Origin: Luteimonas yindakuii
GTDB lineage: Bacteria; Pseudomonadota; Gammaproteobacteria; Xanthomonadales; Xanthomonadaceae
Reading direction: 5' to 3'
NCBI RefSeq assembly: GCF_004803715.2
Contig: NZ_CP039383.2
Coordinates: 186,001 to 250,000, forward strand
Length of the DNA: 64,000 nucleotides
A program made the position numbers and the translations under genes. This document shows positions 9,519 to 17,990 of the stretch, in pieces. The notes under the pieces are model-generated. The model searched no databases. It saw only the letters and a list, made by a program, of their open reading frames with translations, and was not told the DNA's origin. The stretch's first letter is position 1. Each line of letters begins with the position of its first letter.

Positions 9519-11837
9519 ATGAGCGACACCCAACCGCACAAGGCCCGCATGTTGCTGGCACGCGCGCGACCGTTCCTGCCGCTGCTGGCGATCGCGCTGG
9601 CGCTGCTGGCGTTGTGGATCGCCTGGGGCGGATGGCGCCATGTCCAGGACACCGGCCGGCGCGCGGCGCTGGAGCAGGCGCGTGATCTGGTCTCGCAGTC
9701 GGTGGCGCAGGCCCTGCGCGCCGAGCAGGAGCGGCTGACCGGGCGCCTGGACTCGCCGCAGGTGCGTGGACCGCTGTTGCGCGGCGAGGTCGAGGCCGCC
9801 GCCGCGGCACTCGCCCGCGACTGGCCATTGCTGGAAGAGGCGGCGGTGTATCCGCCTGCGCTGGAAAGCGTGTACGCCGACCTGTCCGCTACCGGCTTCG
9901 GCCGCGCCGCGGTGCTGGAAGCGGCGATGAGCGATGACCGTGCACTGGCGCTGGTCATCCGCGAAGACGGCAGCGAACGGCTCGCCGTCGCGGCACCGAT
10001 CAAGGATGCCGACGGCGCGCTGGCCGGGGTGGCGGTGGCGCGCCTGCCGCTGGCACGGATCCGCGCCGGTTTCGACAGCGCCGCCATCGACGAGGACCGG
10101 ATGTATCTCGCCGTGCGGCAGGGCAGCGTCACCCTGTTTGAACGCGGCAGTGCCGACCATGCCGGCGCGGCGGAGCGGCTGGGCACGCCGGTTGCCGACA
10201 GCGGCCTGCGGGTGGCGGCCGGTCTTCCATATGGTGCCGCCGCGCCGTTCGGCCTGGCCGGCATGCCGGCCTTCGTCGTCGCACTGGTGCTGTTGCTGCT
10301 GGCGTACATCGCCTGGCGCGTCCTGCCCGGGTTCGCACGCGACGCGGTGGCGGGCGAGGACGGTGCGCCCACCCTGCTCGAAGCTGTGGCGCAGGCACCG
10401 GTCGATAATGATGTCCCCCAGAGATCCGAGGTCAAGGACGTGTCCAAACCCCAACCTGCGCGCATCGACCGCAGCATCTTCCGCGCCTACGACATCCGTG
10501 GCGTGGTCGGCGAAACGCTCGATGCCGGCATCGCCGAACTGATCGGCCAGGCCATCGGTTCGTTGATGCGCGAGCAGGACCTCGCCGACATCGTGATCGG
10601 CCGCGACGGCCGCCTGTCCGGCCCCGACCTGCTGGCGGGTCTCACCGAAGGCCTGCGCCGCGCCGGTCGCAATGTCATCGACATCGGCATGGTGCCGACG
10701 CCGGTGGCCTATTTCGGCGCCTATCACCTGCGCACCGGCTGCTGCATCTCGCTGACCGGCAGCCACAACCCGCCGGATTACAACGGCTTCAAGATCGTGG
10801 TCGGCGGCGAGACGCTGTCGGGCGACGCCATCGTCGACCTCTACGCGCGCATCGCCGAAGACCGCCTGTATACCGCGCCCGCGCCCGGCGGGCTGTCGCA
10901 ACAGGACATCGCCGAGGCCTACGTCGAGCGCATCGCGTCCGACGTGCAGGTCGAACGCCCGCTCAAGGTCGTCGTGGATGCCGGCAACGGCGTCGCCGGC
11001 GAGATCGGTCCGCGCGTGCTGGAGGCGATCGGCGCCGAGGTCGTGCCGCTGTACTGCGAGATCGACGGCACCTTCCCCAACCACCATCCGGACCCGAGCG
11101 AGCCGCACAACCTCGAGGACCTGGTGAGCATGGTCAAGCGCCTCGACGCGGACCTCGGCATCGCCTTCGACGGCGATGGCGACCGCCTGGGCGTGGTCAC
11201 CCGCGACGGTGAGAACATCTTCCCGGATCGCCTGCTGATGCTGTTCGCCGCCGACGTGCTCGAGCGCAACCCCGGCGCGGTGATCATCTTCGACGTCAAG
11301 TCGACCGGGAAACTACCGGGCCACATCCTGCGCCACGGCGGCAGCCCGCTGATGTGGAAGACCGGCCATTCGCTGATCAAGGCGAAGATGCGCGAGACCG
11401 AAGCGGAACTGGCCGGCGAGATGAGCGGCCACTTCTTCTTCGCCGAGCGCTGGTACGGCTTCGACGACGGCATCTATGCGGCCGCGCGCCTGCTGGAGAT
11501 CCTCGCTGCGCAGGCGGAGACGCCGACCCAGGTGCTGCACGCACTGCCGGCCGGGGTGTCGACGCCGGAGATCAAGGTGCAGGCGCCGGGGGGCGACCCG
11601 CATGCCTTCGTCGAGCGTTTCCAGGCCGCGGCCACGCTGGAAGGCGCGCGGCTGTCGACCATCGACGGCGTACGCGCCGACTGGGCCGATGGCTGGGGCC
11701 TGGTGCGCGCATCCAACACCACGCCGGTGCTGGTGCTGCGCTTCGACGCCGACAGCGAGGCTGCGCTCAAGCGCATCCAGCAGACCTTCCGCGAGCAGCT
11801 GCTGGCGGTGGATCCGGAACTGCCGCTGGCGTTCTGA
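9519..11837 (+). CDS. algC: Membrane-anchored phosphomannomutase/phosphoglucomutase (long AlgC)
   Basis: Interconverts hexose 6- and 1-phosphates for exopolysaccharide, LPS and nucleotide-sugar synthesis. The 772-residue protein has two parts. Residues 1-270 hold a transmembrane helix (about 19-37), a roughly 200-residue predicted periplasmic sensor-like region and a second helix (about 248-268). From about residue 308 it is a complete PMM/PGM enzyme with the phosphoserine motif TGSHNPP (S415) and the metal loop DGDGDR (551-556). The ATG at 9519 has AAAGG just upstream. Such long forms are known in xanthomonads and pseudomonads; the purpose of the sensor-like part is unknown. An internal GTG at 10440 would give a 465-residue soluble enzyme. 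Confidence 0.93.
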   Translation: MSDTQPHKARMLLARARPFLPLLAIALALLALWIAWGGWRHVQDTGRRAALEQARDLVSQSVAQALRAEQERLTGRLDSPQVRGPLLRGEVEAAAAALARDWPLLEEAAVYPPALESVYADLSATGFGRAAVLEAAMSDDRALALVIREDGSERLAVAAPIKDADGALAGVAVARLPLARIRAGFDSAAIDEDRMYLAVRQGSVTLFERGSADHAGAAERLGTPVADSGLRVAAGLPYGAAAPFGLAGMPAFVVALVLLLLAYIAWRVLPGFARDAVAGEDGAPTLLEAVAQAPVDNDVPQRSEVKDVSKPQPARIDRSIFRAYDIRGVVGETLDAGIAELIGQAIGSLMREQDLADIVIGRDGRLSGPDLLAGLTEGLRRAGRNVIDIGMVPTPVAYFGAYHLRTGCCISLTGSHNPPDYNGFKIVVGGETLSGDAIVDLYARIAEDRLYTAPAPGGLSQQDIAEAYVERIASDVQVERPLKVVVDAGNGVAGEIGPRVLEAIGAEVVPLYCEIDGTFPNHHPDPSEPHNLEDLVSMVKRLDADLGIAFDGDGDRLGVVTRDGENIFPDRLLMLFAADVLERNPGAVIIFDVKSTGKLPGHILRHGGSPLMWKTGHSLIKAKMRETEAELAGEMSGHFFFAERWYGFDDGIYAAARLLEILAAQAETPTQVLHALPAGVSTPEIKVQAPGGDPHAFVERFQAAATLEGARLSTIDGVRADWADGWGLVRASNTTPVLVLRFDADSEAALKRIQQTFREQLLAVDPELPLAF
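10404..10442 (+). promoter_or_regulatory. Possible internal promoter and start for soluble AlgC
   Basis: Inside algC, the hexamer GATAAT (10404-10409) resembles a -10 box, and an in-frame GTG at 10440 is preceded by GAGGT at 10427-10431 with an 8-base gap. Translation from here would begin MSKPQPARIDRSIFRAYD, the usual N-terminus of 460-residue AlgC/XanA enzymes. No good -35 box is visible, so this is suggestive only. Confidence 0.35.
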
Positions 11838-11970
11838 TCCGCGCTCAGGTCTTCCAGCCACTGGCGTGTCGAATCCCGACGCGCCAACGCAGGGTTTTCC
11901 GATGGCGTTTCCCGGCGCCTGGCGCGAAGCTCGAGCTGTCGCCCAGGGACGGGCCAGCGGATGCCGCGAC

Positions 11971-12852
11971 ATGGACGGGACGTTCAACCACTGGCTGCGG
12001 ATCGCACTGCTGTGCAGTGCGACGGCATGTAGCTTCACCGCGCTCGCGGTACCACCCGGCGCGCCACCGCCGATGCTTGCCGGCACCTACGCGCAGGATG
12101 TCGACGACATCGGCGCGTACTGGGTCAGCGAGAAACTCGACGGCGTGCGCGCGCGCTGGGATGGCACTGCCCTGTGGACGCGCGGTGGCATGCGCGTGCG
12201 GCCGCCGGCCTGGTTCATCGAGAACTGGCCTTCGCAGGTGATGGACGGGGAGCTGTGGATTGGGCGCGGGCGCTTCGATGCGGTCAGCGCGCTGGTCCGC
12301 GGAAGCGACGGCGGCGAGGACACCGCCTGGCGCGAGGTGCGGTTCCTGGTGTTCGACCTGCCCGACGAGGATGCCGGCTTCGAAGCGCGCATCGCACGCA
12401 TGCGGCGCCTGCTCGATGCGGCCGGCATCGCCTGGTTGCGGCCGGTGCCTCAGCGCCGCTTTGCCGACCGGATGGCGCTCGACGCCCATTTCCGCGCGGT
12501 GGTTGCCGCCGGTGGCGAAGGGTTGATGCTCCACCATCGCGACTCGCGCTACCGCAGCGGGCGCAGCGAGCTGCTGCTCAAATACAAGCCGCATGACGAC
12601 GCCGAGGCTCGCGTGGTCGCCCACCTGCCCGGGCAGGGGCGCCATGCTGGCAGGCTCGGTGCTTTGCTGGTGGAGTTGCCGGATGGTCGGCATCTGCGGC
12701 TGGGCAGCGGCTTCACCGATGCGCAACGCGACGCGCCGCCGCCGCCCGGCAGCTGGGTCACCTATCGCTATTCCGGCCTGACCGCGCGGGGCCTGCCGCG
12801 CTTCGCGCGCTTCGTGCGCGTACGCGACGAAATGCCGCCGACAGGCCCCTGA
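11971..12852 (+). CDS. ATP-dependent DNA ligase, LigE-type, predicted periplasmic
   Basis: Minimal ATP-dependent ligase with only nucleotidyltransferase and OB domains. The 293-residue protein starts with a signal-peptide-like stretch (hydrophobic 9-26, IALLCSATACSFTALA), then motif I SEKLDGVRARW with the adenylated lysine at K55, MDGELW, FLVFDLPD, GGEGLMLH and LLKYK as motifs III-V. Lig E enzymes of this type are exported and linked to DNA uptake or extracellular DNA in other bacteria. An ATG at 11902 is in frame, but starting there would bury the signal peptide. Confidence 0.85.
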   Translation: MDGTFNHWLRIALLCSATACSFTALAVPPGAPPPMLAGTYAQDVDDIGAYWVSEKLDGVRARWDGTALWTRGGMRVRPPAWFIENWPSQVMDGELWIGRGRFDAVSALVRGSDGGEDTAWREVRFLVFDLPDEDAGFEARIARMRRLLDAAGIAWLRPVPQRRFADRMALDAHFRAVVAAGGEGLMLHHRDSRYRSGRSELLLKYKPHDDAEARVVAHLPGQGRHAGRLGALLVELPDGRHLRLGSGFTDAQRDAPPPPGSWVTYRYSGLTARGLPRFARFVRVRDEMPPTGP

Positions 12853-12868
12853 CCGGCGGAGTCGCCGG
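12853..12868. terminator. Short hairpin between converging ligase and hypothetical gene
   Basis: A 6-bp CCGGCG/CGCCGG stem with a 4-base loop fills almost the whole 21-bp gap between two converging stop codons. It has no T-tract, so the call is weak. Confidence 0.3.
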
Positions 12869-12873
12869 CCGGC

Positions 12874-13524
12874 TCAGTCCGCCTGCAGCTGCTTGAGTTC
12901 GCGATAGCGGGCGAGCGCGTCCTGCAGGTCGCGGTCCAGCGTGCTGCGCTCGGCCAGCTGCTGCTGCAGGATCGCCTGCTGCCGCAGCAGGTCGGCGTGC
13001 TGGGCGAGGATGTTGTCGGCCAACGGCTTGCGCACCGGCTGCTGCTGCAGTTCCAGGTCGGCGGCCTGTCGCAGCAGGCTCAGCAGGCTGGCGCGCAGGT
13101 TGGCCACGCCCATCTGCGAGGTCTTCACCGACTCGTCGACCAGGGTGATGCGCTCGCCATAGGCGCGCTCCAGGTCGGACTCGGCCGCGTAGGACTCCAC
13201 CATGGCGAGGTCGCGGCGCTGGCGTGCGGTATCGGCCTCGGCGGCGAGTGCAGCCTGGCGTGCGGCCTCTGCCGCGACCGCGCGTTCCGCCGAGGACAGC
13301 GCGCGCCCCAGCTGCTCGCGCGCCAGGCCGGTGCGGGCATTGAACTCGGTGCGCGGTGCATCCACCGCCGAGGCCGGCAGCGCGTCACCGCAGATCTTGC
13401 GGCCGCTCTCCTCCCAGCAGTACACCCGGCGCGTGTCGCCGCCGGCCTTCTGTGCCGTTGCCGGCGCGCAGGCGAGCAGGGCCGTTGCCCAGACCGCCGC
13501 GGTGATGATCGTCTTCGTGTCCAT
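12874..13524 (-). CDS. Secreted coiled-coil protein of unknown function
   Basis: A 216-residue protein with a clear signal peptide (about 1-25, ending APATAQ), a short region with two cysteines in RRVYCWEESGRKICGD, then a long charged, Ala/Gln/Leu-rich segment (about 70-216) with heptad-like spacing that predicts coiled coil. The two-Cys N-terminal region resembles the DUF4124-type start of several xanthomonad periplasmic proteins, but I cannot assign a function. It lies just downstream of pyrE on the same strand (47 bp gap). Confidence 0.75.
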   Translation of the reverse strand: MDTKTIITAAVWATALLACAPATAQKAGGDTRRVYCWEESGRKICGDALPASAVDAPRTEFNARTGLAREQLGRALSSAERAVAAEAARQAALAAEADTARQRRDLAMVESYAAESDLERAYGERITLVDESVKTSQMGVANLRASLLSLLRQAADLELQQQPVRKPLADNILAQHADLLRQQAILQQQLAERSTLDRDLQDALARYRELKQLQAD

Positions 13525-13571
13525 CGTGGTCGCTCCCGTCCCCCGGCCGGTTCGAACGTCCGTCGGTATGC

Positions 13572-14231
13572 TCAGCCCTGGCTGCCGTAACGCGCGCGAT
13601 AGTCCAGCAACCGCGCGTGCTCCGACGAGAGTGACGCGCTTTGGGTGGCGAACGCAAGCAGGTCGTCCAGCGTTGCCACGGCGATCACCGGCACCGCGTG
13701 TGCGGTGGCCACCGCCTGGGCCGCGGACTGCCGCGGCGTTGCGTGTTCGTCGACGACCTCCTGGCGGTCGAGCGCGATGACGATGCCGGCGACCGTGCCG
13801 CCGGCGGCCGCGATCAGCCCCAGCGCCTCGCGGATCGCGGTGCCTGCAGTGATCACGTCGTCGACGATCAGCACCCGGCGTCCGTCCAGCGGTGCACCGA
13901 TCAGGGTGCCGCCCTCGCCATGCGCCTTGGCTTCCTTCCGGTTGAAGGCCACCGGCAGGTCGCGACCGCGCGTGGCGTACTCGCAGGCCAGCGCGGTGGC
14001 CAGCGGGATGCCCTTGTAGGCGGGGCCGAACAGCAGGTCGAAGCCAACGCCGGCGGCGTCGATCGCGTCGGCGTAGCAGTCGGCGAGCCCGGCCAGCGCG
14101 GTGCCGGAATCGAATCGTCCGGCATTGAAGAAGTACGGGCTGTTGCGGCCGGACTTCAGCACGAAGTCGCCGAAGCGCAGCGCCTGGACATCGAGCGCCA
14201 GGCGGAGGAAGCGGGTGCGGTGGTCGGTCAT
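13572..14231 (-). CDS. pyrE: Orotate phosphoribosyltransferase
   Basis: Makes orotidine 5'-phosphate from orotate and PRPP in pyrimidine synthesis. The 219-residue protein has the orotate-binding start LRFGDFVLKSGRNSPYFFN, the catalytic-loop FNRKEAKAHGEGG (97-109) and the PRPP motif VLIVDDVITAGTA (120-132). Start chosen at ATG 14229-14231 (MTDHRTRFL); an in-frame ATG 9 bases upstream (MRAM) is also possible. It is divergent from the exonuclease III gene, a neighbour in many gammaproteobacteria. Confidence 0.96.
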   Translation of the reverse strand: MTDHRTRFLRLALDVQALRFGDFVLKSGRNSPYFFNAGRFDSGTALAGLADCYADAIDAAGVGFDLLFGPAYKGIPLATALACEYATRGRDLPVAFNRKEAKAHGEGGTLIGAPLDGRRVLIVDDVITAGTAIREALGLIAAAGGTVAGIVIALDRQEVVDEHATPRQSAAQAVATAHAVPVIAVATLDDLLAFATQSASLSSEHARLLDYRARYGSQG

Positions 14232-14322
14232 GGCGCGCATTCTCCCACGGCGCGCTGGCCGGTCGATGCGCCGGGCAATCCGGTAGGCTAGCCGGCGACG
14301 TCCGTGGGGCCGCCAACACCGC

Positions 14323-15123
14323 ATGAGAATCATCAGTTTCAACGCAAACGGCATCCGTTCCGCTGCCAGCAAGGGTTTCTTCGACTGGTTCGCGCTGCAG
14401 GACGCCGACATCCTCTGCGTGCAGGAAACCAAGGCGCAGGAGCACCAGCTCGCCGGCGAACAGTTCCGGCCACCCGGCTACCACGTGGCGTTCCGCGATG
14501 CGCAGACGAAGAAGGGCTACAGCGGGGTGGCGATCTACAGCCGCCGCGAACCCGACGAGCTGCGCGCGTCGCTGGGCTGGGCGCCCTTCGACGACGAGGG
14601 CCGCTATCTCGAGGCGCGCTTCGGCAACCTCAGCGTGGTGTCGCTCTACATCCCGTCGGGCTCGTCGGGCGAACTGCGCCAGGGCTTCAAGTTCGAGGTG
14701 ATGGAGTGGCTGAAACCCATCCTCGACGAATGGCTGGCCAGCGGGCGCGACTACGTGCTGTGCGGTGACTGGAACATCGTGCGCGCGAAAAACGACATCA
14801 GGAACTGGACCGGCAACCAGAAGAATTCCGGCTGCACGCCGCCCGAGCGCGCGTGGCTCAATGGCCTGGTCGCCGATGCGTGCGGCGATGGTTCGCCGCA
14901 GCCTGCGCAGGGCTGGGTCGACACCTTCCGCGCGCTCAAGCCCGACGAGGTGGAATACACCTGGTGGAGCAACCGCGGCGCCGCGCGCGCCAACAACGTC
15001 GGCTGGCGGATCGACTACCAGTTCTGCACGCCGTCGCTGCGCGAACGGCTGTCGGGTTGCTCGATCCTGCGTGAGCCGCGCTTCTCCGACCACGCGCCCT
15101 ATACCGTGGACTACCGCGCATGA
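14323..15123 (+). CDS. xth: Exodeoxyribonuclease III (AP endonuclease)
   Basis: Cleaves DNA at abasic sites and degrades 3' ends in base-excision repair. The 266-residue protein has the EEP-fold signatures: N-terminal NANGIRSA, the metal Glu in LCVQETKAQ (E35), GDWNIV with the catalytic Asp/Asn, and the C-terminal SDHAP with the catalytic histidine. It is the Xth/ExoA type, divergent from pyrE. Its TGA overlaps the ATG of the AmpG-like gene (ATGA), so the two are translationally coupled. Confidence 0.94.
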   Translation: MRIISFNANGIRSAASKGFFDWFALQDADILCVQETKAQEHQLAGEQFRPPGYHVAFRDAQTKKGYSGVAIYSRREPDELRASLGWAPFDDEGRYLEARFGNLSVVSLYIPSGSSGELRQGFKFEVMEWLKPILDEWLASGRDYVLCGDWNIVRAKNDIRNWTGNQKNSGCTPPERAWLNGLVADACGDGSPQPAQGWVDTFRALKPDEVEYTWWSNRGAARANNVGWRIDYQFCTPSLRERLSGCSILREPRFSDHAPYTVDYRA

Positions 15124-16448
15124 GCCAGGCCGGCGACGCCGCAGCGCCGGTGTCCTACAAGGGCTGGGCCGGCATCCGCCGCGCGTTCGGCACGCCGTCG
15201 GCGTTCACCATGCTGGTGCTGGGCTTCGGCTCCGGCCTGCCGTTCCTGCTGATCGCGTCGATGACGCTGTCCACCCGCCTGCGCGATGTCGGCCTCGACC
15301 TCGGCAGCATCGGCCTGATCAGCCTGGCGAGCTTCTTCTACCTGCTGAAGTTCCTGTGGGCGCCGCTGATCGACCGCTACGCGTTTCCGCTGACCGCGTT
15401 CCTTGGCCGGCGCCGTTCGTGGCTGCTGTTCTCGCAGCTGCTGGTCGCCGCCAGCCTTGGCGCGCTGGCGCTGTCGCGGCCGGAGATGGGCGTGACCACG
15501 CTGGTGATCTGGGTGCTGGTGGGCTCCTTCGCCGGCGCGACCCAGGACTCGGTGGTCGACGCCTACCGCATCGAGATCGCGCCCGCGACCGCGCAGGGCG
15601 CGCTGGCCGCGACCTACACGCTGGGCTATCGCATCGGCCTGATCGTTGGCGGTGCGGGTGCGCTGTACCTGGCCGAATTCCAGGGCTGGACCGGCGCCTA
15701 CCTGTGGATGGCGGCGCTGATGCTGGTGCCGGTGGTCACCACACTGGTCGCGCGCGAGCCGGCGATTCCGGAGGCCACGGTGGTGCGCCGGATCGATTTC
15801 TTCGGTGCGTTCTGGCAGCCGTTCACCAGTTTCTTCTCGACCAATGGCCTGCTGCTTGGGCTGGCACTGCTGGCCTTCGTCGGCCTTTTCAAGTTCCCCG
15901 ACCAGGTGATCGGGGTGATGGCGGGGCCGTTCTACCTCGACTCCGGCTACAGCAAGGCCGACATCGCCACCGTGTCCAAGCTCTACGGCATCTGGACCGG
16001 CATCGTCGGTGCGTTTCTTGGCGGCATCTGCGTGGCCGCGTTCGGCTTCCGGCGGATGCTGTTCGTGGCCGCGATTGGCGTGGCGCTGTCCAACCTCGCG
16101 TTCCTGCTGATGGCCTACAACCCCGGGCAGATCTGGGCGTTCTATCTCGCCATCAGCGCCGACAACCTGTTCCAGGGCTTCGCCGGCACCGTGCTGGTGG
16201 CCTTCATGTCGTCACTGACCGATCGCAACTTCACCGCCACCCAGTACGCGCTGCTGGTGTCGCTGGCCAACCTGCCCGGCAAGTTCGCCGGCGGCGTGTC
16301 CGGCTTCCTGGTCGAGGCGACGTCCTACGCGACGTTCTTCGTGCTCAGCGCGCTGACCGTGGTGCCGACCTTGCTGCTGCTGGCGTGGCTGTGGCAGCGT
16401 ATCCGCGATCCGGTCAGGGAGCCCGGGGTCATGGGAGGAGGGGGATGA
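15120..16448 (+). CDS. ampG: AmpG-family muropeptide MFS transporter
   Basis: Inner-membrane permease importing anhydromuropeptides for peptidoglycan recycling, and so able to influence beta-lactamase induction. The 442-residue protein is almost entirely hydrophobic, with 12 or more helices. It has the family's early segments LGFGSGLPFLL and LKFLWAPLIDR. It is coupled by 4-base overlaps to exonuclease III upstream and a 93-residue protein downstream. anmK, which acts on the imported anhydro-sugar, lies next door in convergent orientation, which supports the recycling role. Confidence 0.9.
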   Translation: MSQAGDAAAPVSYKGWAGIRRAFGTPSAFTMLVLGFGSGLPFLLIASMTLSTRLRDVGLDLGSIGLISLASFFYLLKFLWAPLIDRYAFPLTAFLGRRRSWLLFSQLLVAASLGALALSRPEMGVTTLVIWVLVGSFAGATQDSVVDAYRIEIAPATAQGALAATYTLGYRIGLIVGGAGALYLAEFQGWTGAYLWMAALMLVPVVTTLVAREPAIPEATVVRRIDFFGAFWQPFTSFFSTNGLLLGLALLAFVGLFKFPDQVIGVMAGPFYLDSGYSKADIATVSKLYGIWTGIVGAFLGGICVAAFGFRRMLFVAAIGVALSNLAFLLMAYNPGQIWAFYLAISADNLFQGFAGTVLVAFMSSLTDRNFTATQYALLVSLANLPGKFAGGVSGFLVEATSYATFFVLSALTVVPTLLLLAWLWQRIRDPVREPGVMGGGG

Positions 16449-16726
16449 ACGTGGCTGGCATGGACATCGTGCTGCGGGATGTCGACGAGTTCCTCGCCCG
16501 GCGCATCCGTCGCCTGGCGGAAGCACGCGGCTGGGCGCTGTCCGATGCGCTGCTGTACCTGCTGGAGCAGGGCCTGCATGTCTACGAAGGCGAGACCCCG
16601 GGCTTCGACAACCAGGAGGTCGACGTGCTGCAGGAAGCGCTGGCCGCCCTGCAGTCGGTGCCGGACGATCCGGGCTACGCGATGATCGGGCGGATTGATG
16701 ACACCGCACAGGTGGCACAGGACTGA
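16445..16726 (+). CDS. Small RHH-like protein overlapping ampG
   Basis: A 93-residue protein starting at the ATG that overlaps the ampG stop (ATGA). Residues 6-50 (VLRDVDEFLARRIRRLAEA then GWALSDALLYLLEQGL) have the strand-helix-helix spacing of ribbon-helix-helix proteins, followed by an acidic tail. No toxin partner is adjacent. It could be a DNA-binding regulator or simply a small conserved protein; the fold is inferred from pattern only. Confidence 0.65.
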   Translation: MNVAGMDIVLRDVDEFLARRIRRLAEARGWALSDALLYLLEQGLHVYEGETPGFDNQEVDVLQEALAALQSVPDDPGYAMIGRIDDTAQVAQD

Positions 16727-16771
16727 TCACGCACGACAGTGGCGCCGATCGGCCGCATGGCCGCCACCACG

Positions 16772-17926
16772 CTACGCCGGATAGATGCCGCCCAGCACGC
16801 GCGGGCCGGCCGCACCGGTCACCGATGGCAGGTTGCCGGGCAGGCCGCGCAGGGTCTGGCGGGCCAGCCAGGCAAAGCCCATCGCCTCGACGAAATCCGG
16901 ATCCAGCCCGTGCGCGGTGCTCGATTCGAGCTCGCACGGCAACGCCGCGGCAAGCGCCTGCATCAGCACCGGGTTGTGCACGCCGCCGCCGCAGGCGATG
17001 ACCCGGGCGGTCTCCGCACCGCTGGCACGCAATGCATCGGCCACCGTGGTGACGGTCAGCGCCAGCAGGGTGGCCTGGACGTCCGCCGGTGACTCACGGC
17101 CGGCCAGCCGGCTCTCGACCCAGCCGAGGTGGAACTGGTCGCGGCCCGATGACTTCGGCGGCGGCAGCGCGAACCACGGCTCGGCGCGCAGCCGCGCCAG
17201 CAGCGCGTGGTCGACCTGCCCGCTGGCGGCGAACAGCCCGCCGCGGTCGTACGGCTGCCCGCGGTGGCGTTGGCACCAGGCGTCGAGCAGGCCGTTGGCC
17301 GGGCCGGTGTCGAAGCCGCGCACGCCTTCGGGCGTATCGGCGGCCGGCAGCAAAGTCAGGTTGGCGATGCCGCCCAGGTTGAGCACTGCGCGCGGCTCTT
17401 GCGGGTGCTGCAGCAGCGCCGCATGCAGCGCCGGCAGCAGGGGCGCGCCCTGGCCGCCGGCGGCGACATCGCGGCGGCGGAAATCGGCGACCGTGGTGAT
17501 GCCGGTGCGTTCGGCGATCAGGCCTGGATCACCCAGTTGCAGGGTGAAGCGATCGCGACTGTCCAGCGCACGGCCGTGCGGCCGGTGGCGCAGGGTCTGG
17601 CCGTGCGAGCCGATGGCGGCAACCTCGGCCGCGCGCAGGCCGCTGTCGGCCAGCGCCTGCGAGGCGGCATCTGCAAGCGCGGTGGCGATGCGGGTGTCGA
17701 GCTCGCCGACGTCGTCGAGGCCGAGCGGCAGGTCGTGCTGGCCGAGTTCGACCAGGCGCGCACGCAGCGCGGGGTCCCAGGCATAGGTGCGGCCGAACAG
17801 CAGTTCGGCCTGCAATCGCGGATGGCGACCGTCGATATCGGCGAAGCGCACCAGTGCCGCGTCGATGCCATCGGCGCTGGTGCCGGACATCAGGCCGAGG
17901 AACACGTCGGGCACGGGAGACGGCAT
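16772..17926 (-). CDS. anmK: Anhydro-N-acetylmuramic acid kinase
   Basis: Phosphorylates and opens 1,6-anhydro-MurNAc to MurNAc 6-phosphate in cell-wall recycling. The 384-residue protein has the ASKHA-fold phosphate motif [12 protein letters not shown] (11-22), [40 protein letters not shown] and FDTGPAN, all diagnostic. Start chosen at ATG 17924-17926. The M23 endopeptidase gene ends 64 bp upstream on the same strand, and ampG lies across the convergent boundary, so wall recycling genes are grouped here. Confidence 0.95.
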   Translation of the reverse strand: MPSPVPDVFLGLMSGTSADGIDAALVRFADIDGRHPRLQAELLFGRTYAWDPALRARLVELGQHDLPLGLDDVGELDTRIATALADAASQALADSGLRAAEVAAIGSHGQTLRHRPHGRALDSRDRFTLQLGDPGLIAERTGITTVADFRRRDVAAGGQGAPLLPALHAALLQHPQEPRAVLNLGGIANLTLLPAADTPEGVRGFDTGPANGLLDAWCQRHRGQPYDRGGLFAASGQVDHALLARLRAEPWFALPPPKSSGRDQFHLGWVESRLAGRESPADVQATLLALTVTTVADALRASGAETARVIACGGGVHNPVLMQALAAALPCELESSTAHGLDPDFVEAMGFAWLARQTLRGLPGNLPSVTGAAGPRVLGGIYPA

Positions 17927-17990
17927 CTGTATGGACACGCGCCGCGCGCAGCCCGGCGACGGACGCGGCCGGCAGCGCCGGCGCGTCTGA

